64,000 nucleotides of DNA, from positions 186,001 to 250,000 of the forward strand of contig WNNJ02000726.1 of NCBI GenBank assembly GCA_012934845.2. The letters run 5' to 3'. The stretch comes from Pomphorhynchus laevis. Its lineage: Eukaryota; Acanthocephala; Palaeacanthocephala; Echinorhynchida; Pomphorhynchidae. Below the pieces are notes generated by a model. It did not search any database, was not told the origin of the DNA, and saw nothing but the letters and a program-made list of their open reading frames with translations. A program made the position numbers and the translations under genes. This document shows positions 12,757 through 23,639 of the stretch, in pieces (the stretch's first letter is position 1; every line of letters starts with the position of its first letter).

Positions 12757-12758
12757 AC

Positions 12759-12895
12759 CTTAATGAATCCATGTCTAATTCTTCTTGTTCACGATCAGGT
12801 TCAACAGGCTTCCTTCGCTTTTTAGCTTTCATTTGTAATCCCTTTTTAAGTTTAAGCTTGCCTCCACGCTGTTTATACAGGTCGTCATTGTTCAT
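12759..12895 (-). CDS. FRG1: FRG1 protein, exon 1 (start codon exon)
   Basis: The exon encodes 45 residues plus two bases: it starts MNNDDLYKQRGGKLKLKKGL and continues with a very basic KAKKRRKP run and an acidic EQEEL stretch. This matches the Lys-rich, nuclear/nucleolar-targeting N-terminus of FRG1 proteins, whose conserved feature is the gGKLkLKg motif. The ATG at 12895 has an in-frame TAA two codons upstream. The donor TTAAG|GTAAAA at 12758 leaves phase 2, which exactly fits the exon 2 acceptor at 3578 and makes ..DSLRHGGWKWI... The match of phase, spacing and family motif on both sides is the evidence for joining exons 9.2 kb apart. A cDNA would confirm it. Confidence 0.85.
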
Positions 12896-12930
12896 TGTTT
12901 AAATATCAGTCAACAAATCTAAAAATGAAC
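12896..12930 (-). promoter_or_regulatory. 3' splice-site-like sequence upstream of FRG1 ATG
   Basis: On the minus strand the sequence GTTCATTTTTAG ends at 12919, and the ATG lies 23 bases further on. A pyrimidine tract plus AG this close to the start codon could accept a trans-spliced leader or end a 5'-UTR intron. No TATA-type promoter call is made. Confidence 0.4.
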
Positions 12931-14138
12931 AAAACACGGAGTTATAAACTTCTGTAAACATTGAAGTACAGGGTAATTAAAACAATTAGCTCGTTGATTG
13001 GGTGAAATGACCACAACAGTTATCCATTGTGAAAAACCTTGATATTGAATGAATATCGTACTTTTCCGATAAACAGTAGTCTACGTTTCTCCCCTCGTGG
13101 CACTGAACGATACCCTTTTAAAATTCTAATCCATTATTCCATATCAACGGAATATTAATTATGATCATTTAATCGCAACACCAATGGTAAATATATTGAT
13201 ATTATTGGTTAATTTCAAATACAAAAATCAACGATCGAGTGCTAAACTTTTAAAAGTATTTTTAACGGCCAACCGCTAATAACAAGTAGCAGGTTATCAT
13301 TTCTAAGTATTAATTATAAGGATTTATAAAGCATTAATATTTTGAAAGCTCTATTATATATACATACTTAGCCATAAGGGTTTAAGCCGATCACACAAAA
13401 CATAAAAAGATCAACTAAATGAGTAAGTTATAAAAGGTGACAAATCAGCCTGATCGTTTATCGAACGTCGAACCCTGTTTTTGAAAACAAGGAAATTGGT
13501 GACTGCAGCTATATCTTCAGGCAGACTATTTCAAACACCTATTGCCCGTTCAGACAGTCTTTAAAATTAAATTTGAATAACCATCCTAATGTAAAAATCA
13601 ACAATCGAGTGCTAAACTTTTAAAAGTATTCAAATGTTTAGTTAATAACCAATGACTATTATTTCATTATATTGAAAGCTATTTTGGATGAATTATCCAT
13701 TATTGATAAACAATTATTATAGCTGAATCAAAAAATGTCTTGTTCATTTAAAAATGAACAAAAGAATAAATACAAAAGTGCAGTCGCCAGGAATTTAGTG
13801 AGCAATCAAATTGAGCAGCAAAAACGATGTATAAAAAATAAAACAAATCAAGTATTTATTAATGGTTACCCTTTGAAATTAATTGACCGCATCACCAGCA
13901 ATACGATAATAAAGACTAAACAACTACACATTTAAAAAGATAATGATTCAAAATTACTAGTTTGTAATTTAGACGTACTGTTTAAATAGTCGAGGTTTGT
14001 GTTGTGATAATAAAATAAAGTGAGTTTGTTGCTAAACGTTAGATGTAAGTTTATTGTCAAAGAAACTTACAAACGCACAAATGACACCGAAGCAATCAAT
14101 TAAAAATAATAAAGGTTGGTAACGATTTATTATTGATA
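12931..14138. other. FRG1 upstream region with short RT-tail ORF
   Basis: Mostly anonymous DNA. A repeated phrase (aatcaacgatcgagtgctaaa, 13226 and about 13597) marks a short direct repeat. The plus ORF at 13735-13935 ends with INGYPLKLIDRI, resembling the ..NGYP..FI.. motif near the C-terminus of many non-LTR and Penelope RTs. It is likely an RT fragment beside a MITE half-end (13706-13738). Confidence 0.35.
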
Positions 14139-14276
14139 AAGAATAACTGCAGTTGGATCAGAAAGAAGGAACATTTTGTTTAATACTTCGCTAACCTCTG
14201 ATAGCATCTTCAGAATATTTTAGGTTAACGAAATATCAAATAATGTTCCCATTTTTAATCTTGCTCCAATAATTCG
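14139..14276. mobile_element. foldback/MITE copy M1
   Basis: A short element with inverted ends: gaataactgcagttggatca on the left and the complement of ttgctccaataattc on the right. The inner arms are tttaatacttcgctaacctctgatagcatctt and aggttaacgaaatatcaaataatg. It has no ORF. It belongs to the family described at 14451. Confidence 0.7.
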
Positions 14277-14450
14277 TAAAAACACGGAGTTAAAAATCGA
14301 TTGGATTCATGAAAGTATTTCTTTAAATATATGAAACTGGATTTTGGTCATTTGCCACGTCATTATCAAATTGGTGTCGTTCGTGCAATATCAAATATCT
14401 AAACTCAATAATATAAAATAAATAGTTAATAATGATCTATTATTGATAAA
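14277..14450. other. spacer between two MITE copies
   Basis: Unique AT-rich sequence, ending in the outer flank attgataaagaattatt that precedes several family members. Confidence 0.4.
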
Positions 14451-14621
14451 GAATTATTTCAGCTGGATCAAAAAATGGGAAAATTTTGTTTGATATTTCG
14501 CTAACGTCTGATAGCATCTTCGTAAAATTATAAACATATTGTAACCTTCTAAAGATGCTAACAGAGGTTAGCGAAATATCAAATAAAATTTTCCCCTCTT
14601 TTGATCCAGCTCCAATAATTC
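14451..14621. mobile_element. foldback/MITE copy M2 (best preserved)
   Basis: The left arm reads agctggatcaaaaaatggg, aaaattttgtttgatatttc and gctaacgtctgatagcatct. The right arm is its near-complete reverse complement (agatgctaacagaggttagc, gaaatatcaaataaaatttt, ccc..tttgatccagctcc). The stem is about 70 bp with a ~35-base loop. It has no coding capacity and is a non-autonomous foldback element. Confidence 0.8.
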
Positions 14622-14790
14622 TTTACAAACAAAAATCATAATTAAAGACTAGTTTGGGTGTCAGCAATACATTAGTTATTTCGCTAAACAGTTAAAAATT
14701 AAAATTATATTCAAACATTAAAAATTGATACACTTAGTTGTAAAGAGATTTTATGCTACGTTCAGTATTTTTCCATCCAAACAACTTTTT

Positions 14791-14818
14791 ATGACAAAAT
14801 TGTAATCAATTTTGTCAT
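14791..14818. repeat. perfect 12-bp inverted repeat
   Basis: The arms atgacaaaattg and caattttgtcat are separated by taat. Confidence 0.9.
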
Positions 14819-14879
14819 CAAAACTTATGCTGTGCTCAATATAGCTAAGTATTTTTTAAGTTTATATTTATTCTAAACT

Positions 14880-15740
14880 CAATTCAATGTCGATGCATTG
14901 AATATTCAGCCAAATAATAGTGTCAATGATTTGTTTTTGCCCATTGTTTCATGTAATCATTTAACAGCCTCGAGCGAAATGCCATCTGCTGCGTGTGACA
15001 TCCAAAACAACTCTCAACACTTAAAAGCATTAGCAAAGGAACTAATTCTTCATAATCTTCAGTTGGCGCAGTTCCGGTAATAACATGGTAATAAATGCCA
15101 TCTTTACAATAACATCATAATGCCATAATAATACCATAATAATAATGATAATAATTAATTAATAATTAACGATTAATTAATTAGTCATTAAATAATGACT
15201 AATAATGATGATCATAATAATGTCATCTTCTCCCACAATAACATCATCCTTTCCTCACGATTTCACTTTTCTTTTCGACTGAAATCACATCCACTTTCGA
15301 TCTACTCTGTCAAATCTTTTCATCACATCATCACTGTCCCCGACAGCGATGATTTCGAGTACTTTTATAAAGTGCCGGACACTTTTATAAAGTGCCCGAC
15401 TGATGTTCATATCATGGCCTTGCATGGCCCTGTTAAGTGTCGTCATATGCATATTGGTCCGATTTCAGCCCCTGCTAATTATTTCCTAAATAATATATCG
15501 AACAATTAGGTGTGATAATTTCGAACAACCTTCAGCCTAGCCTTAATATAAAACATTTCCACTCCAGATGATCACGCTTATTAGAGCTTCTGAGACGGAC
15601 GTTTGACTTGCTATGCAAAAGGAGCTTTCAAATCCTGTATCATTTTTACAACTGAAAAAATCTAAGAGATAAAGATATAAATAGATATACACAATACTTT
15701 CATTGCTGTCAAATATGAAGAATTCACATTTTGAGAGTTA
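14880..15740 (+). other. unassigned region with two short ORFs
   Basis: The ORF at 14898-15080 (ending HLKALAKELILHNLQLAQFR) and the ORF at 15195-15509 (with VPDSDDFEYFYKVPDTF) are not recognised. Between them is an (aataatga) run at about 15110-15220. The first has a GTAATA donor-like site at its end (CCG|GTAATA), so a small host exon is possible. The rest, 15510-15740, shows nothing. Confidence 0.3.
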
Positions 15741-15744
15741 AAAA

Positions 15745-16078
15745 AAGATTTATTTTAACGTGGTAAATGCGTGCCAGCGCACGCTTACATGACCACAACA
15801 AAACAAGACTATGAATCAGGTGTCGAGAAGGTGTGAACGGAGGAGGTGTTTGAATATGATAAAGGAGGGAGCGCGGCGGACGTCGAGAGGGAGTTGATTT
15901 TAGGCGAGTGAGGCGGCGACGAGGAAGGATCGGAGACCGTAGTTGTTGGAGTAATTAGGAACGTGGAGTAAGAGGGTATGACAGGAACGAAGCGATAGCG
16001 AGGTGGGGCGAGTATCGTCTAAGAAAGGAAGGTTGATGAACGATGGGGATCCGACAGCGATGAGACGAGCTGTCAGAC
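15745..16078 (-). mobile_element. LINE-A 3' end (5'-truncated copy)
   Basis: Minus-strand 3' terminus of the LINE-A family, matching 40665-41010. It includes the terminal hairpin sequence (stem GCGTGC/GCACGC) near 15770 and the last RT-domain codons. It joins unrelated sequence at about 16075, the classic 5' truncation. Confidence 0.8.
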
Positions 16079-16139
16079 ACTCTAAATGATCAAACGTCTG
16101 CTATTGTGGACGAATCGGAATATCTACAGCATGAAATTG

Positions 16140-17590
16140 CTTGCGATGGATTAGATTGGGATATCTGAACTAAAGTGATGGTATTGAGAAAAATCCTCAA
16201 AAAATATTTCGAGAAGAAGTTTATATGTTCTGCTTATATTACCGATAAGTTTACAAACGAGATAAAGCATTTAAAATCACAAATAAGGAATATGCAAACG
16301 GAGTTGTATGATATGAATTCAAAAAATATATCAGAAGTTGAAAAAAGGTTAACTATACCAGATACGAATCGTGATTCGGTTACAACATTCACAAAAGTCT
16401 CTTCACAATAAGTGAAAAAATCCATCCAATTCACAGCAAAAAAAAGTTTTAACTGCACCGTCCAATGTGCCAAAGAATAGACTATATTTTCATACATTAA
16501 GTAAGGACTTGAACACAGAGGAAAAACGCAAAAATGTTAGAATTACCGGAACTGTACCAAGTGAAGATTATGAAGAGTTGGTTCGAAAATTATGTGATGT
16601 TATTGGCATTAAACTCGGCAATTTGGATTTGAAGAGATTGGGAAACATGAATGGTAAGGAGATGCAGCTGTTGTTGGTTAAAGTCGGTCAAGATTTGAGA
16701 AATGAAATTTTGCAGAAATCAAGACTAATTCGAATATCCACTGAATATAAAGATGTTTATATTCAACCGGATTTGTCACACATCGAAAGGCAATCGAACT
16801 TTACGTTGATACAAGAACGTAGAAATTGAGAATCCAGACAAGCACTTTGAGATTTTCCGAGGTAGAGCGATAACCGCCCACCAGACGAACTGTTAAAGTG
16901 CGAGTGTCGATTCTCCATCCATGCTAGGCACAGTCAACTGCTTCACGGATCATTCAACAGTCACACAGTCGTTGTGACTAGGGCAGTCAAAATATACGAG
17001 TCAGTTGTATAGTCGTAATCTTAATTTTCACACTTATGGAAGTAAATTTATGTACCCCAGTATTGCTTTTTGTAATGCTCGTAGTGTTCGGAATAAATTT
17101 AACGATTTAGATGCATTTAACTATATACATGAATGTGATGTAGTCATTACTGTAGAGACATGGTTGACGGAAGGAGTGGATCAATCAATAATTCCCGGGT
17201 ATGTGTATCATAGTGTTTATATGGAAGATAGTCGACGAGGTGGCGGTATTTCCATCCTTGTCAAATCAACACTCTCTTTTGGTATATAATTATTGGAGCT
17301 GAATCAAAGGAAAGACGAATTTTCGATATTTCGTCTTTCCTTTGTAACAGCTCCAATAATTATCAATAATGGATCAGTATCAACTATTTAAAACTATCTT
17401 TTGATATACGTAATTGTGGGGGTTTGGCGTACGACGATCTTGAATTTTTAACAATAAATTTACAGAGAAAATTAAAGAATGAGGAATTTTAGGTATCGAT
17501 ACCAGGCGTGTCTCATCCGTCAACCCAAAATAAGCAAAACGCTTTGGATCTTATATATGATGATTTGAGTAGTGTTTTCATCACTTGAAT
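16140..17590 (+). mobile_element. LINE-B-type copy: ORF1 and endonuclease start
   Basis: The ORF at 16175-16411 has coiled-coil-like composition. The ORF at 16467-16829 (RKNVRITGTVPSEDYEELV, then LLLVKVGQDLRNEIL) resembles the ORF1 protein of CR1/Jockey-group LINEs. The endonuclease begins near 17050 with IAFCNARSVRNKFNDLDAF, VVITVETWLTEG and GGGISILVK, and continues after a foldback insertion with CGGLAYDDLEFLTINL (17415-17465) and HPSTQNKQNALDLIYDD (about 17515-17570). RT is missing. A segment at 16850-16935 matches DNA at 17725-17770 and is a separate insertion from the minus-strand LINE-B. Confidence 0.75.
17286..17392. mobile_element. foldback copy M3 inside a LINE endonuclease ORF
   Basis: A near-perfect palindrome: attattggagctg, aatcaaaggaaagacgaa, short centre, then the complement ending agctccaataattatcaata. 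The right side continues into the outer end shared with M2 and M4 (complement of aaatagttgataatgatcc). Imperfect 16-base copies of actctcttttggtata (17271-17286 and 17393-17408) flank it, and the LINE reading frame resumes after the second. Confidence 0.75.
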
Positions 17591-17700
17591 GTAGATAATA
17601 TGGCCTTAATGTATAATTTTATTATTAGATATAAGGCGTTAGCTGAGAAGCTGTTTTGCCTGATCAAAAAATATTTACAAATTAATTCAGTAAATTGTCA
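17591..17700. other. junction between LINE copies
   Basis: A short ORF continues to about 17791 but shares sequence with flanking LINE DNA. No independent gene is supported. Confidence 0.3.
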
Positions 17701-20700
17701 GCATCAAGATCAGCAGGATTCAAGATATCTGTTAAAGTGCGAGTGTCGATTCTCCATCCATGCTAGGCACAGTCGCTTGAAGTCCATCTAAGAAGCACCG
17801 AAGACTTCCTTAGCCAACACATTCCAAAGGTTGAGCGCACGATGTGACAGTCGAACGTTGTCATGCAATTGAGAATAGTGCTTCTTATACAGCGATTTCG
17901 AGTGACCGCGTAATGTCCTACTTCTCAATCCAAGGATTTTAGCGGGGAAGCCATCAAGTTTGTTTACAATCGTTCAAAGGCAGGACAAGCCTAGTAAAAC
18001 AAATCTGTCACGAATCGAGCTTATCCCTGGCGCACGCAGCCGCATGCAGTAGGACGTTCCAGCCCTAAAGCACATCATTGAACCAATCATCAGTACCGAC
18101 TCATAGTCGAGCAATTCTCGCTTACTGGTAGGAAAGCATGCGGGGATGCAGTACTCCAGATGAGGGCGGGCTAGTGAAGAAAATAAGATACAAAGCATTG
18201 GATGTGACAGTCTGAAAAATGTATTTTTGATGTAGTACAATGCCCTATTTGATTTTATCCTTGCGTGCTCACTATTCAATCGTGTCTTAAGAGAGCGATG
18301 AATTATTACACCTAAGTCTTTATGGTGTTCAACTTCATTTAATAACGCACTACCAATGCGATACTGGAACGACGTAATAGTCTTCCCTATTCTCATCAAA
18401 ACACATTTATCAACGTTTAACATGAGTCCAGTGGATTCACATCATTCAGTAAGGCAGTCCAGGTCGTCCTGTAATGACTGACAATCGGTAGGAGTACGAA
18501 CAACAGTCCAGATTTTTAAATCATCATATGCTAAAACAGGGTTCTTTAAACGCAGGAGCAGGTCATTAAGAAGTACGACAAAAAGAAGAATGCCAATAAC
18601 AGATCCCTGAGGTACACCGGAAAGCAAGCTAGAGCTCTTTGAAATAACATCCCCAACTCTTACTAGGAATGGCCGCAAAGATAATAAATTCTTAATCCAC
18701 TTAATGGTGTGAAAATGGAAACCATAGTGAGCAAGCTATAAGACGATACCGTCATGAGGAACACGGTCAAAGGCCCCAGAAAAGTCCAAAAAGACAGCGT
18801 CGATCCAGAACTCAAGGCGTCCGTCCATCTTTCACGAGCTATTATTGAATTGGTTGAACAAGAACGGCCTGGCATAAATCCGTGTTGAGTCTGAGAGAAT
18901 ACTGTTTTTCTTAAGATAAAGTCGAATATGCTTCGAGACTAGTTTTTCGATAATTTTAGAAAAGACGCAAGTAAGACTAATAGGGCGAAAGTCTGACGAA
19001 CTAACAGGTGGATGCTTCTTGGGTATCGCGACTTCAATGGCATGCTTCCAAATATCAGGAATCCAACAATGTTTGAGGCTGTGTCGAAAAACATAAGTTA
19101 GATGCTGACAGAGAGAACAAGCTAAAGCACAAACGAGAAAAGGTGCAATGCCATTAGGGCCCGGAGAGCCAAATTACCTCAGCGCCAATAATTTGATGAA
19201 GATATCATATACTTCAATCTCTATCGCGCAGTCGCGGCTAGGAACAATAACCGCCCACCATACGAACTGATTAAAGTCTACCGTAGAGTTACATGGAACT
19301 GCAAAGATCTTTGCTAGATCATTAGCAATATGGGGTTCCCATAATCCCGTTTGAACGTTTCGGTAACTACGAACGTAGAACCAGAATCTCTTCGGATTAT
19401 GAGAAATATACACTGCAACGTTGTGCCAGAATGATTGTCTTTTTTTAAATTTTAGACTGTTACAAAGATTCCGAGAAGCATTGTACTAATACGAATAGAC
19501 GGATCTGTTCTAGACCTATGCCACAATGTTTTTCGAATTTTCAGGGCTGAACGGACCTTATAGTCCAACCAAGGAGGGCGCGAGATACCCGATTTAGGGC
19601 GCTGCAATGGAGCGAAACCGTTGGATGTACACAATAAGCGGGCCGACAAGTGTTCATAACTTTCTGGAACAGAAGGATTATACGTGTTGATTTCGGTAGA
19701 AAATGCTATTTGAAGTTGCTTAATGTCTACTTTAGCCCAATTTCTTTTCATGATCTGGGTGAAAGATGAATGCAGATCGTCGTGGAAGGCACATATCATG
19801 ACAGTAAACAGTGATCGCTGTTGCCTACTGGTGGATGATAGCAGATGTTGGAAATATCACCAATAACTTTTGTAAAAACTAAGTCAAGAATGGACAGGAT
19901 CCGATGTACGTAGGATGGCAAACATGTTGGACCAACATCAGGTCGAAGAGAAGGAAACTACCGAGTTCCTTTTCAAGTCGAAGGCATGACAGCAAACTCT
20001 GACCTTCCCAATCAATGTTGGTGAAGTTAAAGTCACCGACCAGTAAAAATCGAGTAGATGAGCATAGACGACATAGATATGGCCTCAGTAAGTTCAAATT
20101 CAAAAAGGCTGAAGGGGAACGATACAATATACAGACATAAATTTTGACCCTACCTCGAACAATGCAGAACAAAAGTCCTTCAAATGAAGAGTTAATGGAA
20201 TCCGACAAAGTAAGTATGACAGACACACCGATGCTACCGTGAATGTACGCGGCTACACCACCTCCTCGTCCACCAGGTTGACGATCCGAACGTAGCAATT
20301 CTGTAATGACAATAATGGCAATTCTGTAATTGCAATTCTGCAATTCTGTAAAGGCATCCTTTCTCCTTGCCCGATCCGTAGGGGATAAATCTTAGAATAT
20401 ATGGAAATAAGAGCCGAGTAAGCGATACCTATAATGAAGCAGAAAGTCGAAATGTTCCCTGGAACTGAGAACAACTTTCAACAACCTAGGTTTCTCAGAA
20501 ATTATTTTACCCAGACGAAAAACTTTCTTAACAACAAGGCTTTGAGCAACTGAGAGGTTTTCACTGTCAATTATTTTGGACAAAATTGTACGGTGAATCT
20601 TGACGTCATCATCTAGCCTAACCTGAGCATTACCGCTATCCGATTCTTTAACTCTAGATACAATGATATTATATCTCCTATCTGAGACGGATTGTTTTCT

Positions 20701-21060
20701 ACTTAATGTGCTGCCTGAGGAGGACATTGCTTTAGAGTTGTCGATACTTCCCAATGTGGGATCATTAGTGGTAAAGTTTATTGACACAGAGGTTAATTGA
20801 CTATTAACGTTAGAATTGGGTTGATGTGCTGATATGAGATGAGCTTCCTTTATAAGCTCCTTCACACTCTCATTACGTGGAACCAAACTGTGACTATTGG
20901 AATGAGAGTTCTGAGTAACATTATTGTTCGAGTGAGTATTGGCAGAATGCGTTCGTTCACTTTTTATATGACGAACAGTATAAGATGTTGAGTGCCATCC
21001 CTTCCTGATACGAACAGGAGTGATTCCTGTAACTGACGATGTAGTATTGCCCATTACATG
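17700..21060 (-). mobile_element. LINE-B, nearly full-length CR1-like element (inactive)
   Basis: A minus-strand element containing, in order: ORF1 (21054-20392), about 220 residues with a low-complexity Ser/Asn N-half and a C-half reading YNIIVSRVKESDSGN; endonuclease (20343-19879) with GGRGGGVAAYIHG, CILYRSPSAF and LLVGDFNFTNIDW; an EN-RT linker (19799-19174); RT (18875-17974) with SSGVPQGSVIGILLF, the decayed catalytic box LAYDDLKIW, KDLGVIIHRSLK and the thumb LARPHLEYCIPACF. A C-terminal tail near 17800-17960 reads RALNLWNVLAKEVF. Numerous frameshifts separate the pieces, so it is not functional. A plus-strand relative lies at 41766-43870. Confidence 0.85.
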
Positions 21061-21280
21061 TGGGCATCGATGTGCATCTTAACCAATATCTGCGTTTGAA
21101 TCATTGACGATCTCGACTGATTTTGACAGAGTCTGTACCTCCTCATTGTAAACATTTTTGGACACTGTTGTCATTACAAGATGATGATTTCGTATTGTAT
21201 TTACAAGTAGTTGTAGTTCATCTACCTCCATGTGTAGGATGTCAATTACGCCTGCAGCACATATTTCACATAAGAAACTT

Positions 21281-21838
21281 GTCGTCGATGTTTGTCGTCG
21301 ATATTTGTCGTCGATGTTTGTCGTCGATGTTTGTCGTCGATGTTTGTCGTCGATGTTTGTCGTCGATGTTTGTCGTCGATGTTTGTCGTCGATGTTTGTT
21401 GTCGATGTTTGTTGTCGATGTTTGTTGTCGATGTTTGTTGTCGATGTTTGTTGTCGATGTTTGTTGTCGATGTTTGTTGTCGATGTTTGTTGTCGATGTT
21501 TGTCGTCGATGTTTGTCGTCGATGTTTGTCGTCGATGTTTGTCGTCGATGTTTGTCGTCGATGTTTGTCGTCGATGTTTGTCGTCGATGTTTGTCGTCGA
21601 TGTTTGTCGTCGATGTTTGTCGTCGATGTTTGTCGTCGATGTTTGTCGTCGATGTTTGTCGTCGATGTTTGTCGTCGATGTTTGTCGTCGATGTTTGTCG
21701 TCGATGTTTGTCGTCGATGTTTGTCGTCGATGTTTGTCGTCGATGTTTGTCGTCGATGTTTGTCGTCGATGTTTGTCGTCGATGTTTGTCGTCGATGTTT
21801 GTCGTCGATGTTTGTCGTCGATGTTTGCCGCTGATGGT
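21281..21838. repeat. 13-bp minisatellite, ~42 units
   Basis: The unit is gtcgtcgatgttt. Eight consecutive variant units (gttgtcgatgttt) occupy about 21398-21497. The last unit is degenerate. The unit has no stop in any frame and 13 is not a multiple of 3, which explains the several overlapping open frames. It lies just 5' of the LINE-B start. Confidence 0.95.
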
Positions 21839-22069
21839 TGTCGAATTTGGGACGGTAGTGTATGTTATTTGATTGTAAGTAGTTTTAATTGTAATTGACT
21901 TGAACACAACTTTTCTTCAATATGATGCAGACAATTAATTTTCCAACAAGATGCAGTGCAAAGCTTGATCTACACAAATGTGAACGCGTATCAATCACAA
22001 CCAAGAATATGCAGTCCTCTTTGTACATCAGATTAAAGTGAACAACATAATTATTTTTATCGCAAAGAA
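21839..22069. other. spacer
   Basis: No supported gene. It is GC-moderate sequence leading into a LINE fragment. Confidence 0.35.
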
Positions 22070-22555
22070 GATTAAGTGTATATAATGATGATCCATGCTG
22101 GATAACTCCAGTTATTAAAGACATCCAAAATCGCGAGATGAAGCTTTTCGTAGTCGTCGTGTATCAGAATATGCCGCTTTATCCAATAAGCTGAATACTT
22201 ATATTGGGAGATCTAAGAGAGTGCTTTGCAAATGGATTGAAAAATAAGGATCAAAAAGGATGGTGGAGACATGTGAAGGGTACGCACTCAAAAGTAGGTT
22301 ATTCATTACGTGCTGGAAAGACAGTTGAGGATTTGTACAGAATGATTAATGGTATTAATGAGTAACTTACTGCTCCTATGTCGTATCATAACGATTCAAC
22401 TAGTTCAGTAGGATTCCAACAACTGAAATAGCTAAGCTATAAAGACTTAAATGTTCCTATTGTAGGCTATATTGATGCGAACAAACTAATTCATAAGATA
22501 AACCATAGTAAAGCAGTCGGTTCTCATATAAAAATGGTTGGTCAAAGAATTTAGA
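22070..22555 (+). pseudogene. LINE ORF2 fragment (EN-RT linker)
   Basis: The plus-strand reading starts YNDDPCWITPVIKDIQNREM and resumes in another frame with GWWRHVKGTHSKVG and KLIHKINHSKAVG, the linker region before the RT of CR1-like LINEs. It is broken by several stops. Confidence 0.6.
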
Positions 22556-22599
22556 ACAGAATTATCCCCAATTCTATCGAATTACTTCTCGGAAAGTTT

Positions 22600-22875
22600 T
22601 CGGATGATAAAATTTAAAATTAAAATGTAAAAAAATCGAATTTTTATGAATTGAATAATAAATAATATATGGTGTATTTGAATAAGGAATAGATGTCTTC
22701 AGTAGGAACAGCTGCGTTATCTGGTTTAACCCCATATTTATCGACCTAACATAGCAGTAAATTTATTTGCTGCTGTGTTATTTTCAACATTCTTATTGAA
22801 TTTCTTGACGACTTTATTAATTAAATTGGCAGGATAATTCTGTGATGTGTAATTTTGTAAATTACAGTTGAAAAT
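22600..22875 (-). repeat. Penelope tail-like fragment, reversed
   Basis: The opposite-strand complement of the family's tail is recognisable by the order ttgaataataaataatat, aataaggaatagatgtctt and gaacagctgcgttatctggt, with later cctaacatagcagtaaa. It is degenerate. Confidence 0.45.
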
Positions 22876-23243
22876 ACACGCCTCGGTCTCAGTAGACGTT
22901 TAAAAACGTACGAATGACCACACAGTCGTCCAAATTCAAGAAATGATAAAATATGACGTAGTGGGTGACATGACAGCTTGCTGCTTGAATAAGAAATATA
23001 TAAGTTTTTATGAGATATTGCTCTGTGGTAAATATTTTTAATTAGGAGAGACGTGCATTGTATTAAACTTTTTTAATGGATTGATTAAGATCCATTAAGA
23101 TATCAAAGTAGATCAAGGCACGATCCACTTTGTAGCACATCGTATATGAGCAAATGCCAATGGCTATGTATACATCAAACGGGGGAGGATTTGTCCATTA
23201 AACAACTAGCAGAATCCGCCTTCATGTAAGTGGCCTATCTCAT
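22876..23243. other. unassigned spacer
   Basis: No ORF or repeat is recognised. Confidence 0.4.
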
Positions 23244-23543
23244 ATGTTCTTATACAATATACCGTGTGTTCATCTTAATATTTTCTATAATTACAACGCA
23301 GAGTTTAACCCACATGGGTTATTTTCTCGATCACAACAAATCATTGATAAAGTCAATAAAATAAAATTAAAAGTAAGGCGATACTCGAATACACGAGCTG
23401 CTACAATAATTAAGAACATCCCTTCGAAAACTAGTTACGGGCACTGCAACCATATCACAAGGAAAACCGTTCCAAGCTCTTATGATCTGAAGGTTAATCT
23501 AGAAAATGTGCTACTTGACCCATGTCTACAATTCATCAGATGA
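23244..23543 (+). other. unidentified 99-residue ORF
   Basis: The frame encodes FNPHGLFSRSQQIIDKVNK, then RRYSNTRAATIIKNIPSK and HITRKTVPSSYDLKVN before a stop. An acceptor-like aacgcag precedes TTTAACC at about 23305, so it could be a last exon of a host gene. No family is recognised, and surrounding DNA is LINE debris. Confidence 0.3.
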
Positions 23544-23639
23544 AACGATTGTCTACTGTGGCACCGTATTCTATTTGTTATCACATATTGTTGTAGATAC
23601 CTGTGAATTCCATTCACCATGAAGGTTAGGTTGTCCCCG

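Larger units (their letters stand above)
3579..12758 (-). other. FRG1: FRG1 intron 1 (9.2 kb)
   Basis: The donor is AAG|GTAAAA at 12759/12758 and the acceptor is tttag| at 3580-3579, both on the minus strand. The intron carries a LINE in the same orientation as the gene, a Penelope copy and several tail repeats in the opposite one. The stretch 3600-4330 has no recognisable gene, only AT-rich DNA with (aataatgatga) tracts near 4265-4330. Confidence 0.8.

Noticed and set aside
21123-21907. Long overlapping ORFs (180-249 codons) on both strands, with Cys/Val/Asp and Thr/Asp/Lys/Arg periodic repeats
   Set aside because: They are by-products of a stop-free 13-bp minisatellite; every frame is open and the peptide period is 13 residues.
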